In this document: one piece after another, positions 24,632-32,547 of the stretch | Position numbering within the stretch: position 1 is the stretch's first letter | Layout of the letters: each line of letters starts with the position of its first letter | NCBI GenBank assembly: GCA_022509185.1 | Contig: JAFLTS010000002.1 | Coordinates: 1 to 64,000 of the forward strand | Direction: 5' to 3' | DNA: 64,000 nt | Origin: Muribaculaceae bacterium | GTDB taxonomy: Bacteria > Bacteroidota > Bacteroidia > Bacteroidales > Muribaculaceae | Position numbers and translations under genes: made by a program | Notes under the pieces: generated by a model | Told to the model about the DNA's origin: nothing | Databases searched by the model: none | The model's input: the letters and a program-made list of their open reading frames with translations, nothing else

Positions 24632-25687
24632 ATGAAATTATCACAATTTAAATTCAAACTGCCTGACAATCTTATAGCGCAGTATCCGTCGGAAAACCGT
24701 GACGAATGTCGTCTGATGGTTCTTGACAGCAAAACGGGCGAAATAACCCACAGGGTATTTAAAGATATCATTGATTATTTTGATGCCGGCGACGTAATGA
24801 TCTTTAACGATACAAAGGTCTTTCCGGCCCGACTTTACGGCAATAAAGAAAAAACAGGCGCAAGGATAGAAGTTTTTCTTTTGCGCGAACTCAATATAGA
24901 GAATAAATTCTGGGATGTGCTTGTGGAGCCTGCACGAAAGATCAGGATAGGCAACAAGCTCTATTTCGGCGAAGATGATTCAATGGTTGCCGAAGTAATC
25001 GACAATACCACAGCCCGCGGACGCACATTGCGGTTCCTATACGACGGTCCTCACGAGGAATTCAAGGAGGTGCTTTATTCCTTAGGAGAAACACCACTGC
25101 CGGAATATATCACCAGGGCTGTGGAAGAGTGGGATGCGGAACGCTATCAGTGTATTTTTGCAAAGAACGAAGGGGCTGTGATGGCTCCGGCCGCCGGTCT
25201 TCATTTCAGCCGGGAGCTTATGAAACGTCTGGAAATAAAAGGAGTGGAAAGAGGATTTCTGACTCTTCACAGCGGACAGGGTAATTTTAAGGATATTGAT
25301 GTGGAAGACCTCACCAAACACCGGATGGACAGCGAGGAGATGATTGTGGATGAAACTTTGGTAGACATGGTGAATGAAGCCAAAGACAATGACCATAATG
25401 TTTGTGCGGTTGGCACAAGTGTGCTCCGAGCTGTTGCCACGGCTGTGTGTATGAACGGTCACCTGATGACCTATGAAGGCTGGACAAACAAGTTTATTTT
25501 CCCTCCTTATGAATTCACAGTATGCAATTCAATGGTATCTAATTTCCATCTGCCTCTCAGCACCATGCTGATGATGGTGGCAGCTTTCGGTGGTTACGAT
25601 AAGGTGATGAAAGCCTATGATGTGGCTGTGAAGGAAAAATATAAATTTGGCGCTTACGGAGACGCCATGTTAATTCTCAGAAGGTAG
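24632..25687 (+). CDS. queA: S-adenosylmethionine:tRNA ribosyltransferase-isomerase QueA
   Basis: The 351-residue enzyme transfers and isomerises the ribose of SAM onto preQ1-tRNA to form epoxyqueuosine. Recognisable motifs: [47 protein letters not shown] and [10 protein letters not shown]. The HSGQGNF stretch differs from the VGAGTF of most bacteria but is, to my recollection, usual in Bacteroidales. Its last 18 bp overlap the convergent histidine kinase gene. Confidence 0.95.
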   Translation: MKLSQFKFKLPDNLIAQYPSENRDECRLMVLDSKTGEITHRVFKDIIDYFDAGDVMIFNDTKVFPARLYGNKEKTGARIEVFLLRELNIENKFWDVLVEPARKIRIGNKLYFGEDDSMVAEVIDNTTARGRTLRFLYDGPHEEFKEVLYSLGETPLPEYITRAVEEWDAERYQCIFAKNEGAVMAPAAGLHFSRELMKRLEIKGVERGFLTLHSGQGNFKDIDVEDLTKHRMDSEEMIVDETLVDMVNEAKDNDHNVCAVGTSVLRAVATAVCMNGHLMTYEGWTNKFIFPPYEFTVCNSMVSNFHLPLSTMLMMVAAFGGYDKVMKAYDVAVKEKYKFGAYGDAMLILRR

Positions 25688-26908
25688 TTCGATACGGAAG
25701 GTGGTGCCTTTGCCAAGCTCGGATGACTTGACATAGATCTTGCCGCCATGATATTCCTCAATGATACGTTTCACGAGGGTGAGGCCAAGGCCCCATCCTC
25801 TTTTCTTTGTAGTATAACCGGCAGCAAAGACCTTCTTGAAATTCTTGCGGGAGATTCCTTTACCGGTGTCTTTAATATCAATCCATACCTTACCTTTCTC
25901 CGTGCCGGTGGAAATCGTTATCTCTCCTTCGCCTGCCATGGCGTCTACCGCATTCTTGGTGAGGTTTTCCATCACCCACTCAAAGAGTGGTTCCGAAATC
26001 ATTACTCCCGTGTCGTCGGGCGGAAGATCGAGTGTGATCTTGACTTTTCCGGAAATCCTTGAAGCCATATACTCAAGTGATTTCCCGATAGTGGAATTGA
26101 GATATTCAAGATTAAGTTCGGGACGAGATCCGATCTTGGAAAACCTGTCGGCTATCACGGAGAGTCTTTTGATATCCTTATTCATTTCGGAAGTGATATC
26201 ATGATCCGTACCGGAACTGTCGAGATATTCGTTCCAGGCCATCAATGAAGAAATCGGAGTTCCCAACTGATGGGCCGTCTCTTTCGACAATCCGGCCCAG
26301 AGCCTGTTTTGTTCCGCGTTTTTGGTATATATGATTGCGCTATAGATTATAACTGCCAGAATCAGCATCACTATCAGCTGCAGATAAGGATACCAGCTGA
26401 GACGCCGCAGGAGAATCGAGTCTTCGTAATAGATATACTGGGGATAATTGTAATAAACCTCCACACGGATAAAATGGGAATCGTTTTTTGACATTTCTTC
26501 CAGACCCTGGTTGCCTACGGCTCCATAAAGTTTACGCGAGAGATAATCCCTGTTTGCTGCCGAAAGCTGTTCATAAGTCACAGTCTCCTCATCTGTTTCA
26601 TCGGGGAGGTCAAAATTTCTGAAATCCAAAATATTATAATTGGAATCGGAGACCAATACAGGTATCGAGTTATTCTGACTAATGATAGATAGGAGAAAAT
26701 CCACGTCTGTATCCACATCAGCTTGTGCAAGCCGTTGTGTGGCCTGTGCCCAGATATCCATCCTCTCCCTCTCCTGGCTTGCAAGCTGCTTAACCAAGCG
26801 ATTGCTGGCAATCAGGAAAAATATTATGGCACATACTGTTATACCTAAAAAGATATAACGTGCCGTATTATTTATTACGAGGTTTTTTAATTTCAGTCCA
26901 TTCCACAT
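25670..26908 (-). CDS. Orphan membrane sensor histidine kinase
   Basis: The 412-residue protein has two transmembrane segments (about 16-33 and 173-194) around a 140-residue extracytoplasmic sensor domain, then HisKA (phospho-acceptor His213 in [14 protein letters not shown]) and HATPase (N-box [12 protein letters not shown]-boxes DTGKGIS and [12 protein letters not shown]). No HAMP domain is obvious. No response regulator is in the window, so its partner is elsewhere. It overlaps the DUF4834 gene by 41 bp and sits downstream of pssA and psd, which hints at sensing of envelope or lipid state. That is inference only. Confidence 0.9.
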   Translation of the reverse strand: MWNGLKLKNLVINNTARYIFLGITVCAIIFFLIASNRLVKQLASQERERMDIWAQATQRLAQADVDTDVDFLLSIISQNNSIPVLVSDSNYNILDFRNFDLPDETDEETVTYEQLSAANRDYLSRKLYGAVGNQGLEEMSKNDSHFIRVEVYYNYPQYIYYEDSILLRRLSWYPYLQLIVMLILAVIIYSAIIYTKNAEQNRLWAGLSKETAHQLGTPISSLMAWNEYLDSSGTDHDITSEMNKDIKRLSVIADRFSKIGSRPELNLEYLNSTIGKSLEYMASRISGKVKITLDLPPDDTGVMISEPLFEWVMENLTKNAVDAMAGEGEITISTGTEKGKVWIDIKDTGKGISRKNFKKVFAAGYTTKKRGWGLGLTLVKRIIEEYHGGKIYVKSSELGKGTTFRIELPSEN

Positions 26909-27275
26909 CGGAAATCTGACTTTCGTGATAAGTTTGTGTGGAAGCCTGATCCTTTCGTGACTCTGATGCAGAAAAATCTTTAGTCTCGGTGAATTCTACA
27001 TCTTCGGCATACTCCTTCGGGATTATGGGTTCCTTTGTATATCTATCGGGTCCGAAAGGGTTCCTGCGCCTGCGCTGATAAAAATTTTCACCCGAGTAGG
27101 TATTGTCAGATGACTTCGAGTCTTTTCTTTTTTTATCGCGTGGAGGCATCCCCATTGATTTGCGCATATAGTCTTCCGCCCGTTCCATGGCCTTCCGCTT
27201 AAGCCAACGCGAAATCACAGGCCAAATCAGCCAGAAAAATACCACTATCAGAATAAGAATTCCCAGACCTCTCAT
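26868..27275 (-). CDS. DUF4834 membrane-anchored protein
   Basis: The 135-residue protein has one N-terminal transmembrane helix (about 3-23, GILILIVVFFWLIWPVI) followed by a basic helix and a long polar tail that is probably disordered in the cytoplasm. This is the layout of the Bacteroidota family DUF4834, of unknown function. It lies 12 bp after pssA and overlaps the kinase gene. Confidence 0.8.
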   Translation of the reverse strand: MRGLGILILIVVFFWLIWPVISRWLKRKAMERAEDYMRKSMGMPPRDKKRKDSKSSDNTYSGENFYQRRRRNPFGPDRYTKEPIIPKEYAEDVEFTETKDFSASESRKDQASTQTYHESQISDVEWTEIKKPRNK

Positions 27276-27287
27276 TTTTTCAGAGGA

Positions 27288-27986
27288 TTATTTTCGGAAT
27301 GCTATTCCCAGGAATACATAGAAAACTATCAGCCAGAATAATCCTCCGGTGCCCAATGTGAAGCAGAAAAGGCCCGCTGCAAGAATCAGTAAATACCGGG
27401 GCAGATTTTCCTTAAAGGCTAAATTCTTGAATTTAAGAGAAAACATTGGGAGCTCGGAATTCATCAGCCAGCATTCCACCACCAGAAAACAAAGGAAAAC
27501 ATACCATACCGAAAGGAACTGCACCCCTCTCCACATCAGGGCAGCATAACCAATCCAGAAGATAGCGTTTGCAGGTACCGGTAGCCCTATAAAATTTACA
27601 GTCTGACGAGTGTCAAGGTTAAATCTTGCCAGTCGGAAGGCAGCACAAACCGGTATCAGCAGTGTTGTCCAGCATAGCCATTTGTCAATACCGATATCCT
27701 GCAACAGGAAAAATAACGTAAGGGCGGGAGCCACACCGAAGGTCACTAAGTCGCAAAGAGAATCCAGTTCTTTACCTACATCTGAATAGGCTTTAAGTAT
27801 CCGGGCAAAGAATCCATCTAAAAAATCAGCCACGGCTCCCATAGCCATGAAAAGAAAAGCCCATTGGAAGCCCAAAAGGCCCCAGAATTCTCCGGTACCC
27901 CGGGAGGCTGCTATTATTGACAATGTGCCTGCCCCTAAATTCAATGATGTGACAAAATTCGGTATGTTTTGTTTGATCTTGTTCAT
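27288..27986 (-). CDS. pssA: CDP-diacylglycerol-serine O-phosphatidyltransferase PssA
   Basis: The 232-residue membrane enzyme makes phosphatidylserine from CDP-diacylglycerol and serine. The CDP-alcohol phosphotransferase signature is complete: DG-xx-AR-x8-G-xxx-D-xxx-D in DFLDGFFARILKAY and VGKELDSLCD (about residues 57-80). Several hydrophobic helices follow. It is paired with psd 14 bp upstream, giving the two-step route to phosphatidylethanolamine. Confidence 0.93.
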   Translation of the reverse strand: MNKIKQNIPNFVTSLNLGAGTLSIIAASRGTGEFWGLLGFQWAFLFMAMGAVADFLDGFFARILKAYSDVGKELDSLCDLVTFGVAPALTLFFLLQDIGIDKWLCWTTLLIPVCAAFRLARFNLDTRQTVNFIGLPVPANAIFWIGYAALMWRGVQFLSVWYVFLCFLVVECWLMNSELPMFSLKFKNLAFKENLPRYLLILAAGLFCFTLGTGGLFWLIVFYVFLGIAFRK

Positions 27987-28000
27987 TCTTCAGGATTTTT

Positions 28001-28660
28001 TCATCGTAACCGTGCTACCGGAGTCACTCCACCTTTAACGTTTTGATTCATCTTTACGATTATTTCTGCATCAAGAGGCAGATAGATATCTACACGTGAC
28101 CCGAATTTAATAAAGCCTAAATGACCGTCGATAGTGGAATGCATACCCCTTCGCGCATATGTAACTATTCTACGTGCCATAGCTCCGGCCACTTGTCTTA
28201 CTGTCAGTCTATGCCCTGTATCAGTGACGATACCTACCGTGCTCCGTTCGTTTTCCTCGCTTGCTTTTGGAAGATAGGCTGCCAAAAATCTACCCCGGTG
28301 GTGCCTTACATATTCTACCGTTCCCTCTACAGGATACCAGTTAGCATGGACATTAAAAGGCGACATAAAAACAGACAGCATTATGGCCTCACTTTTAAGA
28401 TATTCATTTTCCTTTACCTTCTCTATGGCCACTACATGACCGTCGACAGAACTAACCACAATATTCTTGCGAGGTCCGGTGTAATGCCTTTTAGGGCTAC
28501 GAAAGAAATTGAAAACAAAAATATAAGCCACAGCAGAAACCGAAGTGAATATGATTGGTAAGGCATAGGGAGGCATAAAAAGCCATATCGGCACATTAAC
28601 AGCCCCGAGCACAAGTATGAGCAAAATCAATATATTGGTGCCTTCGCGGTGGATTTTCAC
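28001..28660 (-). CDS. psd: Phosphatidylserine decarboxylase (pyruvoyl enzyme)
   Basis: The enzyme converts phosphatidylserine to phosphatidylethanolamine. The self-cleavage motif is GFIKFGSRVD, where the Ser becomes the pyruvoyl group, and the catalytic region SPFNVHANWYPVEG is present. Two transmembrane segments lie near the N-terminus. I chose the GTG at 28660 (reading as KIHREGTN), giving about 219 residues. The longer frame starts with a TTG at 28753 that is itself the -33 element of a consensus promoter (28723-28753), so that start would lie upstream of the transcript. Bacteroides homologues, as I recall, begin close to this IHREG point. Confidence 0.9.
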   Translation of the reverse strand: MKIHREGTNILILLILVLGAVNVPIWLFMPPYALPIIFTSVSAVAYIFVFNFFRSPKRHYTGPRKNIVVSSVDGHVVAIEKVKENEYLKSEAIMLSVFMSPFNVHANWYPVEGTVEYVRHHRGRFLAAYLPKASEENERSTVGIVTDTGHRLTVRQVAGAMARRIVTYARRGMHSTIDGHLGFIKFGSRVDIYLPLDAEIIVKMNQNVKGGVTPVARLR

Positions 28661-28722
28661 TTTCTTTCTTTTTGCAAGCGAACTCCGGGAAAAAGATTCT
28701 TTTATCCTTTCCTTAAAATACG

Positions 28723-28753
28723 CAAAATTAGTCGTTTTTACCCGCTTTCGCAA
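28723..28753 (-). promoter_or_regulatory. Promoter of the psd-pssA-DUF4834-kinase operon
   Basis: On the minus strand: TTG (28753-28751), a 20-nt spacer and TAATTTTG (28730-28723). Transcription would begin near 28718. The element decides between alternative psd starts. A weaker TATCTTTA at 28762-28769 on the plus strand may serve the divergent lipid kinase gene. Confidence 0.7.
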
Positions 28754-28793
28754 ATTTTCAGTATCTTTACCCCCGCATTTATCTTTCTTTCAG

Positions 28794-29777
28794 ATGGAAA
28801 CAAAAAAGGCTCTGCTGATAATTAATCCGGTATCAGGCACCCGTTCCAAAAAAGGAGTGGGGCAGACGGTTACAAATCATCTCAGAAACTTTGGTATTGA
28901 AGTAATTGTGAAAGAAACCAAAAAGAGCGGCGATGCTTTCACTATGGCCTGCAAAGCTGTGGAACAAAACTTCGACATGGTTATCACAGCCGGAGGAGAC
29001 GGCACTGTGAATGAAGTCGCCAATGCTCTGGCCTTTTCGAATTGTGTGCTTGGAATTTTACCCTTTGGATCAGGCAATGGACTTGCACGGTCTGTAGGGG
29101 TACCTCAGGATCTTTTCGGAGCCTTGAAATTGATAGAGAACGGAAATGTTTTGACATGCGACAGGGGTATAGCTAATCAACAGCCTTTCTATTGCACTTT
29201 CGGAATCGGGTTCGATGCCACAGTGAGCGAAAAATTTGCCTCAATGAAGCGTCGGGGCAGAATCACTTATATTCGAAGCGCTTTCCGAGAATTTCTAAAT
29301 TATCACAGTCAGCCGTATGCCATTGTGATAAAAGGGAAGGTGATAACCGAGAAAGCCCTGCTTATTGCTGTTTGTAACGCACCCCAATACGGCAACAATG
29401 CCTACATCGGGCCTAAAGCAAAACTTACCGACGGACTTCTTGATATAACCGTGGTGCATGCCGATAATCCTTTCCATACTTTACTTATGAGTATGGATAT
29501 GTTTACCGGAATGTTGGATAAGAACCGTGGAATCGGCACTTTTAAAGTTCCTCAACTCACAATCATCAGAACAAGTGAGGGGCCCGTGCACCTTGACGGA
29601 GAACCTTTTCATATGGGAAAAAAGCTGGATATTAAATGTGAAGGAAAGGCTCTTAAAGTTTTTGCTCCGGAAAAACAATCGGAATTCACACCTTTCATCT
29701 CCCCTATCCGTGCGATTCTGGATGACATGAGATATGATGTGATGGATAAATTCCGCAGGCGGTCAGAATCTAAATAA
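28794..29777 (+). CDS. Diacylglycerol/lipid kinase (DagK/YegS family)
   Basis: The ATG at 28794 (METKKALLIINPVSG) is chosen; the frame upstream of it runs through the divergent promoter. The roughly 327-residue protein has the DAGK catalytic motifs NPVSGTRSKKG, TAGGDGTVNEVANAL and LPFGSGNGLARS, and a C-terminal domain with VHLDGEPF. It phosphorylates diacylglycerol or a related lipid using ATP. In this setting, beside PE synthesis genes and an outer-membrane phospholipase, it may recycle diacylglycerol; the substrate is inferred. Confidence 0.9.
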   Translation: METKKALLIINPVSGTRSKKGVGQTVTNHLRNFGIEVIVKETKKSGDAFTMACKAVEQNFDMVITAGGDGTVNEVANALAFSNCVLGILPFGSGNGLARSVGVPQDLFGALKLIENGNVLTCDRGIANQQPFYCTFGIGFDATVSEKFASMKRRGRITYIRSAFREFLNYHSQPYAIVIKGKVITEKALLIAVCNAPQYGNNAYIGPKAKLTDGLLDITVVHADNPFHTLLMSMDMFTGMLDKNRGIGTFKVPQLTIIRTSEGPVHLDGEPFHMGKKLDIKCEGKALKVFAPEKQSEFTPFISPIRAILDDMRYDVMDKFRRRSESK

Positions 29778-29781
29778 AAGA

Positions 29782-30630
29782 ATGAAATACAGAGGTTTAG
29801 GAATATTACTATTCTCTCTGGCCGTTTTATTTTCATCTTTAGTCGGCCACGCACAGGTTGTGCCCGTACCACATCAGAAAGAATTCACAGATTCTATTAA
29901 AAAACAGCTTGACTACGGACCTTTCTTCGGTCTTTATAAAGATACCTATTTTATCGTAGGCACGAAGGTTCCCGGAGTTCCTACTGCCTATAATTCCGAT
30001 GTAAAATTCCAGATATCTTTTGCGATCCGACTCACTAATGCCGTTTTACCTTGGAATTCTTTCCTCTTTCTGGCTTATACCCAAAAAACTTTTTGGAATG
30101 TATTTCAGGAATCCCTTCCTATGGGTGACATAAATTTCAATCCGGCTCTAGGATGGTCGAAACCTTTTTTCAGTCACAACAGGTATGTGGGGAAACTTAC
30201 TCTGATGGTTGAACATGAAAGCAACGGAAGAGCAGGTGAGGAATCACGTAGTTGGAACAGGGTTTCTGTGGCCGGAATGGCCCTCATAGATGAGTGGCTG
30301 ATGGTGCATGCAAAGTTCTGGATCCCCATTATTGACAGCGGCAATAACCGCGACATAACTAAATATGCCGGAATCTATCAGAGCGGTTTCGTACTAACTA
30401 CCCCAAACAAAAAATTCAGTTTCGGAGTGACATGGGTGAAACGTGGTAATTTCAAACTTGATTTCAATACCATCTGGGAATTTTCCTGGCTAATCAGTAA
30501 GAAAACCAACATTAATCTTTTCGCCCAATATTATAACGGCTTTGGCGAGGATCTCCTTCACTATAATCAATTTCGATCAATGCTAAGAGCCGGACTTGTA
30601 TTCAAACCAAGATTCTTCTCCGAATTCTAA
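29782..30630 (+). CDS. pldA: Outer-membrane phospholipase A (OMPLA/PldA)
   Basis: The 282-residue protein has a Sec signal peptide (about 1-24, ending GHAQ) and a barrel-like alternating pattern. The catalytic triad of the family is visible: His145 and Ser147 in VEHESNGR and Asn159 in SRSWNRV, with Ser-Asn spacing of 12 as in E. coli. It hydrolyses acyl chains of glycerophospholipids that reach the outer leaflet. It starts 4 bp after the lipid kinase gene, so both are likely co-transcribed. Confidence 0.9.
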   Translation: MKYRGLGILLFSLAVLFSSLVGHAQVVPVPHQKEFTDSIKKQLDYGPFFGLYKDTYFIVGTKVPGVPTAYNSDVKFQISFAIRLTNAVLPWNSFLFLAYTQKTFWNVFQESLPMGDINFNPALGWSKPFFSHNRYVGKLTLMVEHESNGRAGEESRSWNRVSVAGMALIDEWLMVHAKFWIPIIDSGNNRDITKYAGIYQSGFVLTTPNKKFSFGVTWVKRGNFKLDFNTIWEFSWLISKKTNINLFAQYYNGFGEDLLHYNQFRSMLRAGLVFKPRFFSEF

Positions 30631-30640
30631 TCTTTGGAAA

Positions 30641-31780
30641 TTATTTCACATCCACTTTCTTAGTAGCCGGCAGAGTGCGGTTTCTTTCCTCACACTGCGA
30701 CACTATACTGTCGGCAAGCAAAGCAAATGCTATGGCCTCATCGTTGCGACTTTCTTCGTCGCCCGTAAGGGTCTTTGCAGAAAGCGAGGAGGATGTGGGC
30801 ACACCATTGTCTACATCTTCACATATTCCTGCCACCAATGGTATCTGAGCCAGAAGTTTCACACCCAATTTCCGGGCCAGCTCCTCTCCTCCACCTTTAC
30901 CAAAGAGATAATATTTTTCATCCGGATGAATCTCGGGGCTGAACCATGCCATGTTTTCAACGATACCTAAAACGGGCACATTGATTTTTTCATCTTTAAA
31001 CATGGCTACTCCTTTCCTTGCATCAGCTAACGCTACCTCCTGCGGAGTCGTAACAATCACCACTCCGGTGATCGGTAATGTCTGAACCAAAGTCAGGTGG
31101 ATATCACTTGTGCCGGGAGGCATGTCAATCAGGAAATAATCCAGATCTCCCCACCAGGCATCAGTGATAAGCTGACGCAGGGCATTGCTTGCCATAGTGC
31201 CACGCCATAACACGGCATTCTCCTTATTTACGAGAAAACCAATGCTAAGCATTTTTACACCATATTTTTCTATCGGTTCAATCCAGTCTTTGCCATCCCT
31301 GTTTATCATATATAAAGGCTCATCTTCCACTCCGAACATACGGGGCATAGAAGGCCCGAAGATATCTGCATCGAGCAGACCTACTTTATATCCTTTTGCA
31401 GCTAAAGCAATAGCCACATTGGCTGCAACTGTGGATTTACCCACACCTCCTTTACCGGAGGAAATGCCTATTATGTTCTTAACACCGGGAAGCACCGGCT
31501 TAGGAGCCTGAGCGGCAGGGGTTTCCTGGCGGAATTTAATCTGAATGTTACCTTTTACCTCCACTTCTTTACCAAATGCTACTTCTATCTCGGTCTCCGC
31601 CATTCTTACCACACTTTTCACAAAGGGGTCGGTGGATTTATCGAATAAAAGAGTAAAGGAAATTTTATTCCCATCTACATGGATACCCTCTACCATATTA
31701 TTTGCTATCAATGACTTACCGTTGCCCGGATATCTCACCTTTGATAATACATCGGTTACTTCCTGAATAGTGATTTTCAT
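30641..31780 (-). CDS. apbC: Mrp/ApbC iron-sulfur carrier P-loop ATPase
   Basis: The 379-residue protein has an N-terminal MIP18/DUF59 domain (about 1-85) and a ParA/MinD-type ATPase domain with the deviant Walker A GISSGKGGVGKST (near residue 105) and a switch DMPPGTSDIHLT. It lacks the C-terminal CxxC of many ApbC proteins in the visible C-terminus. The family carries and transfers Fe-S clusters to apoproteins. Its start overlaps trmB by 4 bp. Confidence 0.9.
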   Translation of the reverse strand: MKITIQEVTDVLSKVRYPGNGKSLIANNMVEGIHVDGNKISFTLLFDKSTDPFVKSVVRMAETEIEVAFGKEVEVKGNIQIKFRQETPAAQAPKPVLPGVKNIIGISSGKGGVGKSTVAANVAIALAAKGYKVGLLDADIFGPSMPRMFGVEDEPLYMINRDGKDWIEPIEKYGVKMLSIGFLVNKENAVLWRGTMASNALRQLITDAWWGDLDYFLIDMPPGTSDIHLTLVQTLPITGVVIVTTPQEVALADARKGVAMFKDEKINVPVLGIVENMAWFSPEIHPDEKYYLFGKGGGEELARKLGVKLLAQIPLVAGICEDVDNGVPTSSSLSAKTLTGDEESRNDEAIAFALLADSIVSQCEERNRTLPATKKVDVK

Positions 31781-32541
31781 AAATTGCTGCTATAATGGTT
31801 AATTGTGGGGTTGTGACGGCTGAAAGCCCGGTAATCATCTTTCTCAATATCTTCTGTTTCCGGCTCCTCCAGATTCATATTGTCAGAGATTAGAAAAGAT
31901 ATGTATTTTATAGTTTTTCCTCGGGCTAACCATTGCGATTCGTAAAAGGTTTTTATAGACTTTACGGGATCAGCAAGTCCGCTTCCATAAAGATCTGCCG
32001 TGTCTTCCTTCACTTCAAGATTGTTTTTCATGACAAGCCTGCGTGTGTATTCGTAGAGGAAAGGAGAATCGGTCTTCAAATGTATTCTTCCTTTGGGTTT
32101 AAGAAAGCCGCCATACCTCATAATGAAGCCTGTTGAAGTGAGACGTTTTCTTACTTTCTGCATCTGAGGATCCGGAAAAGTGATCCATATCTCCTCTACT
32201 TCCCCGGAGTCGAAAATTTCATGAAGATTCTCTATTTCAGTGCGAAGAAATTTAGCATTAGAAATCTTTTCAGCCGTCACAGTTTTAGCTCCGCTCCATA
32301 GGCGTGCACCCTTAATATCTATTCCGATAAAATTTTTTTTCGATTCACGTTTTGCGAGGGCTACGGTATATTCACCTTTGCCACAGCCTAACTCAAGTAC
32401 TATCGGATTTGAATTCCCGAACAAAGAATGCCACTCCCCTTTAAACGGGAAACCCTCGGCAACGATACGTTCCCGAGGATATTGGAGCACACATTCAAGC
32501 TGCTCTATCTCTGCAAATTTCTTCAACTTATTTTTACCCAT
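31777..32541 (-). CDS. trmB: tRNA (guanine-N7-)-methyltransferase TrmB
   Basis: The 254-residue SAM-dependent enzyme makes m7G46 in tRNA. Motifs: SAM site LELGCGKGEYTVALA (near residue 48), IGIDIKGARLWSGA, and the substrate-binding WITFPDPQMQKVRKRLT. An acidic C-terminal tail of about 25 residues extends the usual length. It lies 6 bp after porZ and overlaps mrp. Confidence 0.93.
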   Translation of the reverse strand: MGKNKLKKFAEIEQLECVLQYPRERIVAEGFPFKGEWHSLFGNSNPIVLELGCGKGEYTVALAKRESKKNFIGIDIKGARLWSGAKTVTAEKISNAKFLRTEIENLHEIFDSGEVEEIWITFPDPQMQKVRKRLTSTGFIMRYGGFLKPKGRIHLKTDSPFLYEYTRRLVMKNNLEVKEDTADLYGSGLADPVKSIKTFYESQWLARGKTIKYISFLISDNMNLEEPETEDIEKDDYRAFSRHNPTINHYSSNL

Positions 32542-32547
32542 ACAGCA

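Noticed and set aside
24632-25687. Abnormal QueA motif HSGQGNF
   Set aside because: It differs from proteobacterial VGAGTF but appears to be the usual Bacteroidales form.
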